DNA of 64,000 nucleotides from Holophagae bacterium (GTDB lineage Bacteria > Acidobacteriota > Holophagae > Acanthopleuribacterales > Acanthopleuribacteraceae): NCBI GenBank assembly GCA_029263455.1, contig JAJCXM010000022.1, forward strand, positions 434,001-498,000, given 5' to 3'. Each line of letters opens with the position of its first letter. The first letter of the stretch is position 1. Both the position numbers and the translations under genes were made by a program. This document shows, piece by piece, positions 61,101 to 64,000 of the stretch. The notes under the pieces were generated by a model, which had not been told where the DNA came from, ran no database searches, and was given only the letters and a program-made list of their open reading frames with translations.

Positions 61101-62677
61101 TGAATCAGGTGGGCGGCGACCAATTTTCGGGTCAAGTCTCGGCAAATGGCGCTGGCATTTATCCATCCACCGAAATGTTTGCCGCCCCGGGAACCATCTA
61201 TCGCGTCAATGATCAGTACCCGCAGGGTCATCTGCTGATTGACGGCGGATGGGGACTCATTTATCAACATGGCAGAACCGTTTTGCCTAGTCTCGGTCTG
61301 CGTACCGTGGGCACTGACGATACCGATCTCGACAATCTCTTAGTTGATGCGACGCAACAGTTCACCGCAAGTCTGAAGGGACGCGCGCTTGTTCACGAAT
61401 CGGGGCCGGTGGTGAACATCCTCGACAACGATGAGACCAGTATATTGGGCGACCAGCCTTTTATGGCTTTTACAAGCGGTGAAACTTACTGGGGCCGCCA
61501 CCATGTTTCTCAGCTTACGGTGAATTGGGATCTGGTCAGCGAAGACGAAATTGTTTATGACAGCCTCGACCATCAAGACGGCGTGATCGATGTGCTTAAC
61601 TTTGTCGTGCCCAAAACGCGGCTCTTGGAAAAGGGCACAGGCGAGTGGCAACAACGGCAAGTCCAAGAAGAGTTGGTTCTTGACCAGTATGAACTGAGAG
61701 CTGTTGGACCACTCCGTGTTGGACGACTGGAAATGAGGGCCGGGTCGCGTTTGATCCTGGATCCTCACCTCCCAGCACACCAACTCGTGGCCGATGAGCT
61801 AGTCATGTTGCCTGGGTCACAGATTCTAGTGGCCGCTTCGAATGAATTATTGCCACCGCTTTCGATCGTTGTACGTGGCCAAGCCGTGATCAGACAGGGT
61901 GCGAGCATCGACGGATCGGGTAGCGTTCTCAGACCAGACATGGCGCCGTCACATGGCGGCATTGGCAGTACGTTTGCACTCGAAAGCCTCTATGATTCGC
62001 CCGTTTACCCACGACGAAGTGGAGGCGGACCCACAGCTGGCGCTGCGATCAACTTACAAGCTGAAGTTTTGTCGCTTGAAGGGGATATCAAATCCGACGG
62101 ATTTGCATTCTCGTCTGGCGGTTCAATCCTTCTCACGCTTTCTGAACTCAAAGGCAATGGCCGTGTTTCAGCGATTGGCGGTCAAGATGGTCAGCGTCAA
62201 GCCGGCGGTGGTCGAATCGCGATTCACGCCGACCACTGGCACCGATTCGCAGGCTCATTGGTAACGGGGCAGGGCGTGGAAGCCGGCACAATCGTGCTCC
62301 ATCGCTTGGGTTCAGAAGAGCTACACATTGCAGCTAACTACCCGCAAGAAACGACCGATCAGCCATTGTCTGTGTTGGCAGCTATTAGCCTTAAACAAAC
62401 AGACATTCACCAGCTAATGAGAAATCAAATTGGAACGGTGCTCATTGTCGCCGACAGCAAGCACTTACATGATTTGATCGGGCTAAGGCTATTTGATGAC
62501 GAAATCAGCCTGGAAGTGATGGACGTGGTTGGTTTAGATGATAAGCGCACCATGATCCAACTCAGAGGCTACTTACCCTCAGGGTTCGGGGATTTAGAAG
62601 CAGGGCTCATGATTAATCACAAATCAGAGATGGCACGGCCCGGAAGGTTATTGCTACGAACCGAAGGGACGCGTTAG
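43130..62677 (+). CDS. giant secreted multidomain repeat protein (about 6,515 residues)
   Basis: This is a single uninterrupted 19.5-kb frame. I start it at ATG 43130, which gives a compact signal peptide (MTRIFCCFLLSLSAWSQ); a TTG at 43067 would add 21 residues. Neither start has a strong Shine-Dalgarno. Order of parts, in residues: an N-terminal beta-rich region of its own (about 20-855), about 21 carboxypeptidase-regulatory-like repeats (858-2821), three Ig-like units (2821-3124), four glycine-rich modules with linkers (3124-4554), four Ig-like units and two MAM-like domains (4650-5477), and three more glycine-rich modules (5482-6400). The C terminus shows no anchor, autotransporter barrel or T9SS domain. 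Few cysteines occur outside the leader. It is probably a surface fibre, adhesin or predation/biofilm factor; that is inference from architecture. The next gene begins 3 nt after its stop. Confidence 0.93.
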   Translation: MTRIFCCFLLSLSAWSQTQDDMLATSRFEMKRLGLTLSPEHQTVLLGFNESPLSFRLAYDGALQSGMRIKAGLTGSGLSAPVQVDVPADQLRIDLDRSVFTTIGSYELIDVRLVNAADQVIEFAEPRNAKIDVIDDVFVTRVEVRELSLEELLELGYVFNKADYHSVSFTLNLVIGSREETVTTNVVYPKVKNDRFKPLVITDPFKPYVRAIPMEIFLPEYDVPYADFTPPAPSEFRGDGLLIIPGNFNYLKSHFGVTAVILNKGPQGLDVRLERLKSKIVLPDATIYGEPLATNQSRSQDMINVGPDGERDTPDDRNFADPGEEASSQYVLIGNIEGMYDVDVEITGDVALTSETIPIRSTAHARVFVRNPNFSVTFEHPDAVAEDEAYDLHMHVSNTSESNLSGFSVTLDPFRMVGVQLDTGVNPIQTLATLPPGGEGTITYRLRSNTAGKVLASYLKIDGAPSGQVDLYVGVGESGEVITPYVFNYPPIFNLFPASLTSPLRRLAKKGMDFAQMTSDTLPLELQPISPAAVRELNDQMVRAAQLQTFQAPYQESLIQLFGTWLHGVKGYEPIDLLRRKLISEGTVDPRSAFASEFESSFQFTSPETIARTIAQELDAQTNQIGVVINASQPGLTVRVTDGSGRSLGHGLPDQIPFGTFLRLSDEQSLIWISAATETPIIELQAPDGTNVQVAAIFPGSSNTLFALLPPFTLNGALQIGFEPSRSQLVLNPADQPAFNLAASTLPGKAIELREVKQVDPTLGRFADGYGRHVMFPFTAELDLSSLQPIEDHIWINGEPAVDASLQKDGRTLFVSARMPLGPYRDIDYRIEGARSKSGSTMAVGQGLVTASSWFIGVSVEGRVVDHAGSDLDDAEVMLFLPNTTHSDDPNQPFRVFARSKLDSSGAYNFDFVPFLPFSQSNQGQNRATGAVRVGVQTADGRFRFEELWPGGAGQTLRADFAFLHQGDVEGYVFHNGEPVPFAPIFVQHNNDPVQNRETTTDQNGFYRVTGIDVGPITVRALANNTLGLRSGYLTQAESPLRLDVYVDTPEGALTGLIQFESEGQDLPLADAFVVFARYGDVLSEFEIAGFSFQASAVSQTGADGRFLMEHIPAGFGQLTLLSRQFGMKQVELTISPGAVEVFNWTYQVDDDLEYGGIARGRVLVDGFGFEGAWVAAAGRGVQTNASGQFELLDLPLDQFLSLNLFMPGSSTPNATFDIFLAKTNPIVENLEFNMNAAITVSGLLHDELDQPVPFAPIFSPPYIERVRPVAETNASGEWSYRSTKRGHVNLTAIRQPHIAETEIFVQDDDIYGLIIRETASSALKVRVFDPDGNPILAKVRLKSLSPILHPDSYGKAQYGLTHDLLTDATGVIDFPELNSGDFEVWASNPLYGDTNHFTGYLAPRTPDDPIVISLSFQQATLANLFGTVFDAQGFPVADGIHVQARFDNIFAPIRTNPSGDYRYESLVNSNDPTRVELLAYNPQTDQFAVSRIDLRQGLNYRQDLVLKNRRNVIVRVEDHEGQPADFAAVQIEYNNVLFTPPADPSDPLSFGEADLRRVVDIDQVTLNDPAAQFDSVPLGEFTIRASSGNGLAALRSFILPNLPGDFEVVVRLEAASRISGTFFDHGDQPIADAEVELKQGSRVLQQHLTEGASGDVGHFEFDELPMRTYQLEGLDPTTAFTGRATATTSSFHPDVEVDLRLDPIAHLAGTVFFAGSPVVGATVELAGSGILLSTGTDDLGRYQFANLPLNNYQLSASKLGIPSTVARTTVTLSEANVEHIQDLFFIETKDVDVLVLDPDGVPLQDILVTMAASSGQTGFGDIAYSDEEGIAHFTDITPARYQLEAESPQGFSDATGTLVVASLDYSPVWHSLQFPGIGSVSGHVLLSSGQPPGQTLVVTVETRNFVGNWYSLSSLPANQDGSFFMPGLNVGQGYRFSVADPSTRQSDSLKVTLDFHGENRAIDLTLQETTYITGLVRRADGSAAPHVRVTLNEPFFDIAYTDGLGEFYLEPVPAGSFELIAEDPLSPRLARYQGEILTDANGFPIPANIELTLGGLATVNGMVRLGDGSPVTFGEMRLQAESTGVITTPIQADGSYLFSLVPLGNYQLTAFDGELIAYSAAQTVLLDVDGGSATFDVDFPASYQLSGHLFMPPTQLVAGGTVELWKRPAGSTQYLLVYRATTDEFAAFGFDHVYPGSYQLKASNASLSALASYAISMPSGPWVHDVYLTERATVIGQVMDGSLRPFTSGSLQVTQFCLTQSVSIGPDGGFFLDNLVPGDVTFVASLVSGWFNIDQTVTLGAGTNAINLQSQPSVDIAGQAIVISPLTLVPQVSFSYNGRSRGVSLNASGDFVLSRAPAQSALELSIRRQTLRRDVAINTAVTNMDLGAVYLDSTPPEVSFADAGQTVTQLPYSMQFTITETDLQSSIDEDSLLVRVNGNDVTHLFQLTGSFLSANFQYFPDFMVLGNNQVHLEVKNTSRAKADVNFDFDLQPQDFALVVNLVDVGSPVAGQVSFAAASYVDTDASGQIVFNNLSQGSYQLKARVSDLGARAIANVGVTPTAFLTIELDPVASYTGEVRLVDSSPAANATVWVGPFWETADAMGVYSFDLLPLSAHALFGKSGAQLGYLLGPELTLSGQLIIDVDVQLEGSGQVQGVVYDDDGLTPVPNAEVTLTTPGLPSFFDRATTSDASGAYALNEVIARHANLTALDPVTERMGFAESDIIADQVNQIDIVLAPARDLFGILLDSQGQPLPDHTVELSGPRSGNVQTEALGQFRFEDLPMNANYSIYAEQRDLFEYLELDVQLLEADLDVGSLTMAVDQPPVINLLTVTDPLDPVAPVYMSVDVSDDRRLSNWDIRFLDGATSVGHSYGGLNGTTWVRTRSVDVNNAVTASQLTYNFTVTDHWDQTTVVSQTVNVVLDAEPPVVAITAPLAGSEFFGGDRMTIRVDATDNFSVDRVELSVASDPPIQLSDQNAPFQFTIDAPFVATATNVPFTVTAYDQRDNSAVAASDFQLLPLTTTGVPELTLNAPVANQPLPIWLTQGLQLRVAAEASDPDGLWNYTLFINDIEVQSNLLSGTTDLIDATYVIGPEFRDLTSMDVSLLVRDIGGQSTRRDVTIQNILGVSLEALVIGVNDFQYDGQSLILVGGSHLIDGDHQFQNLVLVNGAELGQTATHDVFPEVVRTQLQIDEHFVVDYGSIVNFDGAGYSGLPPELNIATGTASHAGLAHDGTNPAEIYGSPFQPNRPGSYWGGGCLRVIAPDQWILGDISSDGARRTSSPHWGSGGSIWLSATQFHGFGNIGANGYPGKLSQSSFGGSGGRVAIEGDFQGTVMAVGGKQGNAGGAAGTVYRRTLDASKPDGYLDELSIQNDDVNADSQPTLLQELGPFQVDQDVFVRFETVGPDTFQVLDIPAGWNYLDVAGFKVVSDVDPVGVAIMRNQSTELWLAANETLVLNPGNQVRLVAKFDHIVIGKRAVVELAGKLSSPSLVIDNGTLAGRWAHADVSAIEPVLLNDIWIRGSVQFADLITHAGFTLDIRGSLLTNLFDHQVGDVTLDGEIVANTLNTGVGANILTPAGLLGATITLDANALSLAGNVEARRNGMVLDTSDPEQLARSRSHGGVGYLPTSTKTYGSLYDPKSQGNGATHAGGIINILAQDFSLDGSLNASSTSHSSGGTVHVSATTMAGAGQISANGCSSCNGGGGGGRIALLVNDPSLFIGLVEARAQSGGGAGTVYYRTDQWPLGRLVVDNGGLDGGSASQPKDRETLLPGLGVRTAGQATGGTEILGSDFADSLSGLHLVVDGFAPLPILENTDTQILPVTSFPSIEAGGSFSGLHRLNVVEIRGNAHLVSIDPIEVTDELIFVDGSISAPDISYPPGFVFRDGSITLDAPLSSNELILDNFHMTVPFPLSLDSIQLLNGSTLVYREPISAQTIAVDASTLQAEIENPVAGIKCVDLSLLNGALWTVSDLPATTSDPYAIDAEITGTLLIDSSSSITTGLQDKNIRKRFEWPLGVTYNPSNSDISHAGVGRLYSGMDAKSSGSFARPNRFGSVYGGGLVQLNANHMQIDGSIQANGFSIGSGGSIHLQSQTLAGAGRVEAKPAHRRSGGGRIAVHYANDASFRDTLVFDTAFDTVEANSLYVGGAGTVFFQSASQEYGELIVDQKISSATTSSSPQEYSARRRFTAVPGFDEINLFSDTTPQDLTTITDPSWSLPPDLTGLTLIVDSPTPFESRILASTFTSITVDRDLPKPIADGTPMRLVLKLDKLTLRNGGQLYFEGEIEVTELNLEGTYLNSVWAKDLLGLPDQIQWIDQKVRFILDQPSWQSKQIEANNTHIYIDKPLEMNSLSLVNSQAMHSLYDSTDLFFAPRFELTADSVVMDSSSSIDVSARVESFAHNGIRNSHGGVGTSTETTYGSLFRPIDYGSANSGELAGGAVRLQVNNLSEATINAAGDRGAGGSIWIEANHIAGDLNLDASVSRSFTRGGGGRIAVNYDQLDGVIIADARGIRSAGTIYQRHRPSQPFGLLTIQDMTGSNPAATRLPGFAPATLAAGFTQDYDLASDRTSLRIPALTLTENFVDHHLMFQGNEAMRFVIVDQQQQGSDALFTLAGEVPSLAIGDAYQLAVVLDDFDLCATCSMGVENVRLIVIDDVPPVIDMVTASPLIGGVLDSGQLFDVEVTGSDNQALNRAEISWDGQVFTLMGDSPYQLQLQAPVVGVATDMQLSVVLFDAGDLASLPANQMIQVVEPDMIDPVPTIESPTAGTQVSPDTPFIVTVSASDNRLVSSISITFNGETSEHIYAEGTWGQAVDFNVTAPSSGGIYPIQLSATDLQGNMSSVSIDIEVDASDTEAPVITVLMPTQSSAAEGDVLAIEVELSDASAIQSAQATLLGTVAQLTESGGVYLGSLPVSAPMSLIDAASISIEASDIHGNSSMVPVPMQVTASNYALPTLHVNAPAQGSTVESLQAAVIALELRYLNEDAEAPSPGWSHTASSRSVDWRLDSVSPHLGLSSWRIPDQASNVASLNSPFFTPANGSKLSFWNKMTVNPRVDAGQLFVETYLAKTGKRVVTAVTDFEMGGYKDVINQSSNPAFGQQAWTGNFDYEPCVVDLSPWQGQAIRLTWRYSSNSTTNGVYWAIDDIRVSHLGGPANLTQFQVDIDGNLFDLEAERPYLPVIAPNVAIATTQSWRFLATTPDNLSLEISHQFNLIPDATAPELELIAPASYAVVNFGDPLQVAPLVSEPSQGLLVLGFEPPYAGIDNRSANPAGFENLMLAQDHVQFDLLNGNNFDASVETTALVVPNAGRLTFSQSFSQSQATAGSIMEISTDGGANWSDLALSVVGGYDGVFGSSTAAGWEDRPCWTPESNPNIEVDLSSYAGQRVQLRWSLRKVNFTAVTWTLTQAQLSGVYADDASRIDVVEFDYAGSQLQDTSLPFTADFVNPSPLGTETQVITITARDLIGNQSQLTRPILVVGSQTQQLSSAQIMAGDATYDGQDILLHAGSHSIEGSHQFASLVLQDGAVMSHAMTSDVMNPAGLDLNIAGSFVVANNAQLDVDGLGYPQDMTDPSLGLLSGHGHAGLGQGEDEGSYGSVVAPFTVGSATGGGRIRIQANELIINGAIHADGKPYNGQFGSGGSIHLIGNTSISGQGTISANGYSGNRASFVGGGGGRIALTSNGSLDFSGSVSAFGGREAGSGTIYRFAPGIDQCDVVGFSNDESRHMTPLDTLDVTPQLLRVQHARVSQTGPLPGTSFEVTDGELGFDLAQLVDLRGRLLNTDARLSGDLMLDLEIIIPGSRNRGSLELAGTINTGSLNLVAAQGNQEIGFVGTWNAPSLINSNVTIRSMDDYANEAMRFQITGNMSVSYDAVIDARNGAGINANRYSHGGFGLQYLQGGAIEEVTGESPYGSFYAPNTPGGVGGIIHIESNQLTVDGVIKADGSGLDGAGGSAGSVNIEVNQLLGSGTISAHGGQEYDVGNIVEVAGSGGRIAIRVNQVGGDQFSGQVSANGAGIYPSTEMFAAPGTIYRVNDQYPQGHLLIDGGWGLIYQHGRTVLPSLGLRTVGTDDTDLDNLLVDATQQFTASLKGRALVHESGPVVNILDNDETSILGDQPFMAFTSGETYWGRHHVSQLTVNWDLVSEDEIVYDSLDHQDGVIDVLNFVVPKTRLLEKGTGEWQQRQVQEELVLDQYELRAVGPLRVGRLEMRAGSRLILDPHLPAHQLVADELVMLPGSQILVAASNELLPPLSIVVRGQAVIRQGASIDGSGSVLRPDMAPSHGGIGSTFALESLYDSPVYPRRSGGGPTAGAAINLQAEVLSLEGDIKSDGFAFSSGGSILLTLSELKGNGRVSAIGGQDGQRQAGGGRIAIHADHWHRFAGSLVTGQGVEAGTIVLHRLGSEELHIAANYPQETTDQPLSVLAAISLKQTDIHQLMRNQIGTVLIVADSKHLHDLIGLRLFDDEISLEVMDVVGLDDKRTMIQLRGYLPSGFGDLEAGLMINHKSEMARPGRLLLRTEGTR
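45701..51590 (+). repeat. array of about 21 carboxypeptidase-regulatory-like (Cna-B/transthyretin-like) repeats
   Basis: The encoded repeats of 75-110 residues share the pattern G-x-V/L at the first strand, G-x-P-(V/L)-(A/P)-x-A-x-V, then a turn D-x-x-G-x-(F/Y) and LP-x-x-x-Y-x-L-x-A. Clear examples are AHLAGTVFFAGSPVVGATVE, ATVNGMVRLGDGSPVTFGEM and GQVQGVVYDDDGLTPVPNAE. Repeats are strongly diverged from each other, so the array is old and not prone to recent slippage. Such domains form stiff beta-sandwich stalks in surface proteins. Confidence 0.85.
51592..52500 (+). repeat. Ig-like (bacterial Ig, P-x-V-x-I-x-x-P type) block A
   Basis: Three units begin PPVINLLTVTDP, PPVVAITAPLAGSEF and VPELTLNAPVANQP, each with a following D-(A/V)-x-D or SDPDG strand. 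They separate the stalk-like array from the first glycine-rich module block and match the Big-type domains common in large surface proteins. Confidence 0.75.
52500..56790 (+). repeat. glycine-rich module block A (modules 1-4)
   Basis: Four copies of a roughly 130-residue glycine-rich unit occur at about 52740-53190, 53980-54345, 55200-55590 and 56335-56685. Shared skeleton: S-H-(A/G)-G-x-G, then Y-G-S-x-(Y/F), a G-G-G strand, I/L-D-G-x-I-x-A-x-G, GSGGSI(W/H)(L/I), G-x-G-x-I-x-A, GGGGRIA and finally AGT(V/I)(Y/F). Linkers carry an LPG(L/F)-type motif and beta-rich segments. The regular strands suggest a right-handed beta-helix or similar solenoid. I do not recognise a named domain. Confidence 0.8.
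57080..59560 (+). repeat. Ig-like block B with two MAM/jelly-roll-like domains
   Basis: Ig-like units start PPVIDMVTASPL, DPVPTIESPTAGTQVS, APVITVLMPTQSSAA and LPTLHVNAPAQGS. Two jelly-roll domains follow: the first has KLSFWNKMTVNP and NGVYWAIDDIRVSHLG, the second has RLTFSQSFSQSQ, ISTDGGANW and the degenerate end VTWTLTQAQLSG. The first ends with the typical WAIDDI motif of MAM-like or choice-of-anchor domains, often involved in binding glycans or proteins. Confidence 0.7.
59575..62330 (+). repeat. glycine-rich module block B (modules 5-7)
   Basis: Modules 5-7 lie at about 59800-60230, 60765-61210 and 61945-62310. Module 5 (HADGKPYNGQFGSGGSIHL; GGGGGRIALTS; GSGTIYRF) opens with the same entry segment as module 1 (YDGQ, then GSHxIxGxHQF and LVL), so block B begins as a copy of the start of block A. 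Modules 6 and 7 keep GSGGRIAIRV and AGGGRIAIHAD. The protein ends about 115 residues after module 7. Confidence 0.78.
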
Positions 62678-62680
62678 GTT

Positions 62681-64000
62681 ATGAACATGCACAGGAAAAC
62701 GAAGATGTTGAGAATTCTTGTTGGCATCGCCCTATTTGCGGCCTTGCCCCTGTTCGCTCAATTTGAGCGCGTGGTTTTGACGGGGTCGCGCGGTCCTGAT
62801 CGTTCGGTCACCCTAATCGCAGCACCGCAAGGGACGGATATCCAATTACCAAACGCCATGATGGACCGCATCGAATTGATCCAAGCTGATCTTGATGGCA
62901 ACGGTACTCAGGAACTCGTGGTTGTGGCTGATTATGGCGCCCTGGAACGAGCGCGCATTCGTGTCTTGGATCCAAAAACTGGCGTCTTGCTTGCCACCCT
63001 TGAGCCCTCCGATTTTGACGCGACCCTTGGCGGTGCCGCTCAATTGACGGCCGCCTATTGGTCCGGGCTCGGCGGTCGGCTGATCGTTGGTCTGCAAAGG
63101 AACACGGAGCTGGAAATCACGGCTTTTCGCTTCTTTGGCAATCAGTTTGAGATTGATCCCAATATTCGCTTCTCCATCAATGACACCACGGAAAAATCCA
63201 GGCTTTTTGCCCTCGACACCCAACTCTACTTAGCCCTGGTTGATGGAACAGGCTTTGCCCAACTAGATTTGGCTCAGAATAAAGTCGCGCAAATGACCAG
63301 CTTTTCGGGCAGCAATGGCTGGCCGCCGGACCAGGTCCAACTACACGCAGACAGCCAAACTTGGTGGATAGGCGAACAGGGAAAAGCCCTTGTGCATCAG
63401 TTCAACATGCAGGGCCAAGAGATCCATCAGTGGAACTTCCCGCTCAGCCCGAACTTTGATCGTTTCGCTTTTCATATCGCGAGTCCTTCTCTTGTCTACG
63501 CACTAACGTCACAAACCCCGTCCGGCTCCAACCGACTCCTGCGCTGCGTACTAACTGGCGATTCAGTTTTGATCGAATCTGAACTTAGCGTTGACCAGCT
63601 CGGCTACCCTCATATTTGGCCTATCGGTGCCATCGACTTCCTGGACATCGAGGGCGCAATCCAGGTAACCATTAGCCAACCTGTCGATGGATTTGTGACC
63701 AACGCACAACCGCTACCCGTCGAAGGAACCTATAGCGGTGATGTGCAGTCACTCACACTTAACGGTCAAGCCAATCCTTTCAGTAACCAGACTTGGTCGA
63801 ACCAACTAACATTACCTGAAGGACCCGTTACCTTAGTGGCGCATGCGGAAGGCGCAAGCGGATCTGACGAAGATCAAGTTGCGGGCATCATTGACCGCAC
63901 ACCGCCCGTCATCACCATTACCCAACCGACCTTCAATCAAGAGATAACGCGTCTTCCATTTACGATCAGCGGCAATCTAACCGATAACTTGGATCCGTCA
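62681..64000 (+). CDS. secreted FG-GAP/Ig-like protein, 3' partial
   Basis: The frame starts 3 nt after the giant gene's stop and stays open to the window end (440 codons visible). ATG 62681 is possible, but ATG 62705 has AGGA eight bases upstream and gives a clean leader, MLRILVGIALFAALPLFAQ. The mature part starts with a beta-propeller-like region containing a calcium-loop motif (ADLDGNGTQELVVVADYG) and then Ig-like units, VTISQPVDGFVTNAQPLPVE and PPVITITQPTFNQEITRLPF, of the same type as in the giant protein. Tight spacing and shared domains suggest co-expression and possibly a physical partner. Its full size is unknown. Confidence 0.8.
   Translation, partial: MNMHRKTKMLRILVGIALFAALPLFAQFERVVLTGSRGPDRSVTLIAAPQGTDIQLPNAMMDRIELIQADLDGNGTQELVVVADYGALERARIRVLDPKTGVLLATLEPSDFDATLGGAAQLTAAYWSGLGGRLIVGLQRNTELEITAFRFFGNQFEIDPNIRFSINDTTEKSRLFALDTQLYLALVDGTGFAQLDLAQNKVAQMTSFSGSNGWPPDQVQLHADSQTWWIGEQGKALVHQFNMQGQEIHQWNFPLSPNFDRFAFHIASPSLVYALTSQTPSGSNRLLRCVLTGDSVLIESELSVDQLGYPHIWPIGAIDFLDIEGAIQVTISQPVDGFVTNAQPLPVEGTYSGDVQSLTLNGQANPFSNQTWSNQLTLPEGPVTLVAHAEGASGSDEDQVAGIIDRTPPVITITQPTFNQEITRLPFTISGNLTDNLDPS

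Noticed and set aside
52740-62310. Glycine-rich modules as PE_PGRS-like or collagen-like sequence
   Set aside because: The glycines occur at fixed places within longer strand patterns; there is no GGX or Gly-X-Y periodicity.
1-64000. CRISPR array, insertion sequence, prophage or integron
   Set aside because: No regular direct repeats with spacers, transposase or integrase motifs, or phage structural genes were found on either strand.

Overview
The window reads as chromosome from a Gram-negative, non-photosynthetic bacterium. It has Sec and Tat leaders, several predicted outer-membrane beta-barrels, a Wzc-type exopolysaccharide kinase, many TPR proteins and very large secreted multidomain proteins. 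TPR proteins beside a CRTAC1/ASPIC-UnbV protein, a TPR-tailed spermine-synthase-like membrane protein and a giant carboxypeptidase-regulatory-like protein suggest Acidobacteriota (Holophagae-like) or a similar phylum, but no rRNA or tRNA is visible to settle this. I see no transposase, integrase, CRISPR array, tRNA or rRNA.

Layout. 1-7932 (+): a tightly packed set of envelope genes: spermine-synthase-like membrane protein with a long tail (5' cut by the window edge), TPR lipoprotein, CRTAC1-like FG-GAP protein, double-parvulin foldase. 7992-13705 (-): a CapD/PglF-type nucleotide-sugar dehydratase, then an Eco57I-like DNA adenine methylase overlapping an unrecognised tryptophan-rich protein. 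13844-21653 (+): Wzc-type tyrosine kinase and UDP-glucuronate decarboxylase (exopolysaccharide), then cysS, two overlapping U32-family genes and an NnrU-like membrane protein. 21696-30853 (-): a run reading, in transcription order, beta-barrel, trkA, trkH, penicillin-binding protein, thiI, a small membrane protein and a DedA/ATP-grasp fusion. 30919-35747: TPR protein (+), a large secreted cadherin-like protein (-) and an FmdB-like protein (-). 35911-42680 (+): thioredoxin, rfbC, cinA, a response regulator with an approximately 650-residue acidic tail, an outer-membrane protein and a Tat-exported molybdenum enzyme, ending at a strong hairpin.

43130-62677 (+) is one uninterrupted gene for a secreted protein of about 6,515 residues. 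It holds about 21 carboxypeptidase-regulatory-like repeats, Ig-like blocks, two MAM-like domains and seven copies of a glycine-rich module in two super-blocks. Three bases later a second secreted protein begins (FG-GAP-like segment, then Ig-like domains) and runs off the window. This pair is the most striking content.

Overall theme: cell surface and envelope (polysaccharide export, periplasmic folding, peptidoglycan, outer-membrane proteins, giant surface proteins), with housekeeping genes (cysS, thiI, trkAH, cinA) interspersed. Many gene pairs overlap by 1-20 nt or lie within 10 nt, implying translational coupling. TTG and GTG starts appear common and are supported by good Shine-Dalgarno sequences in several cases. 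All functions are inferred by reading translations and recognising motifs; no database search was run.
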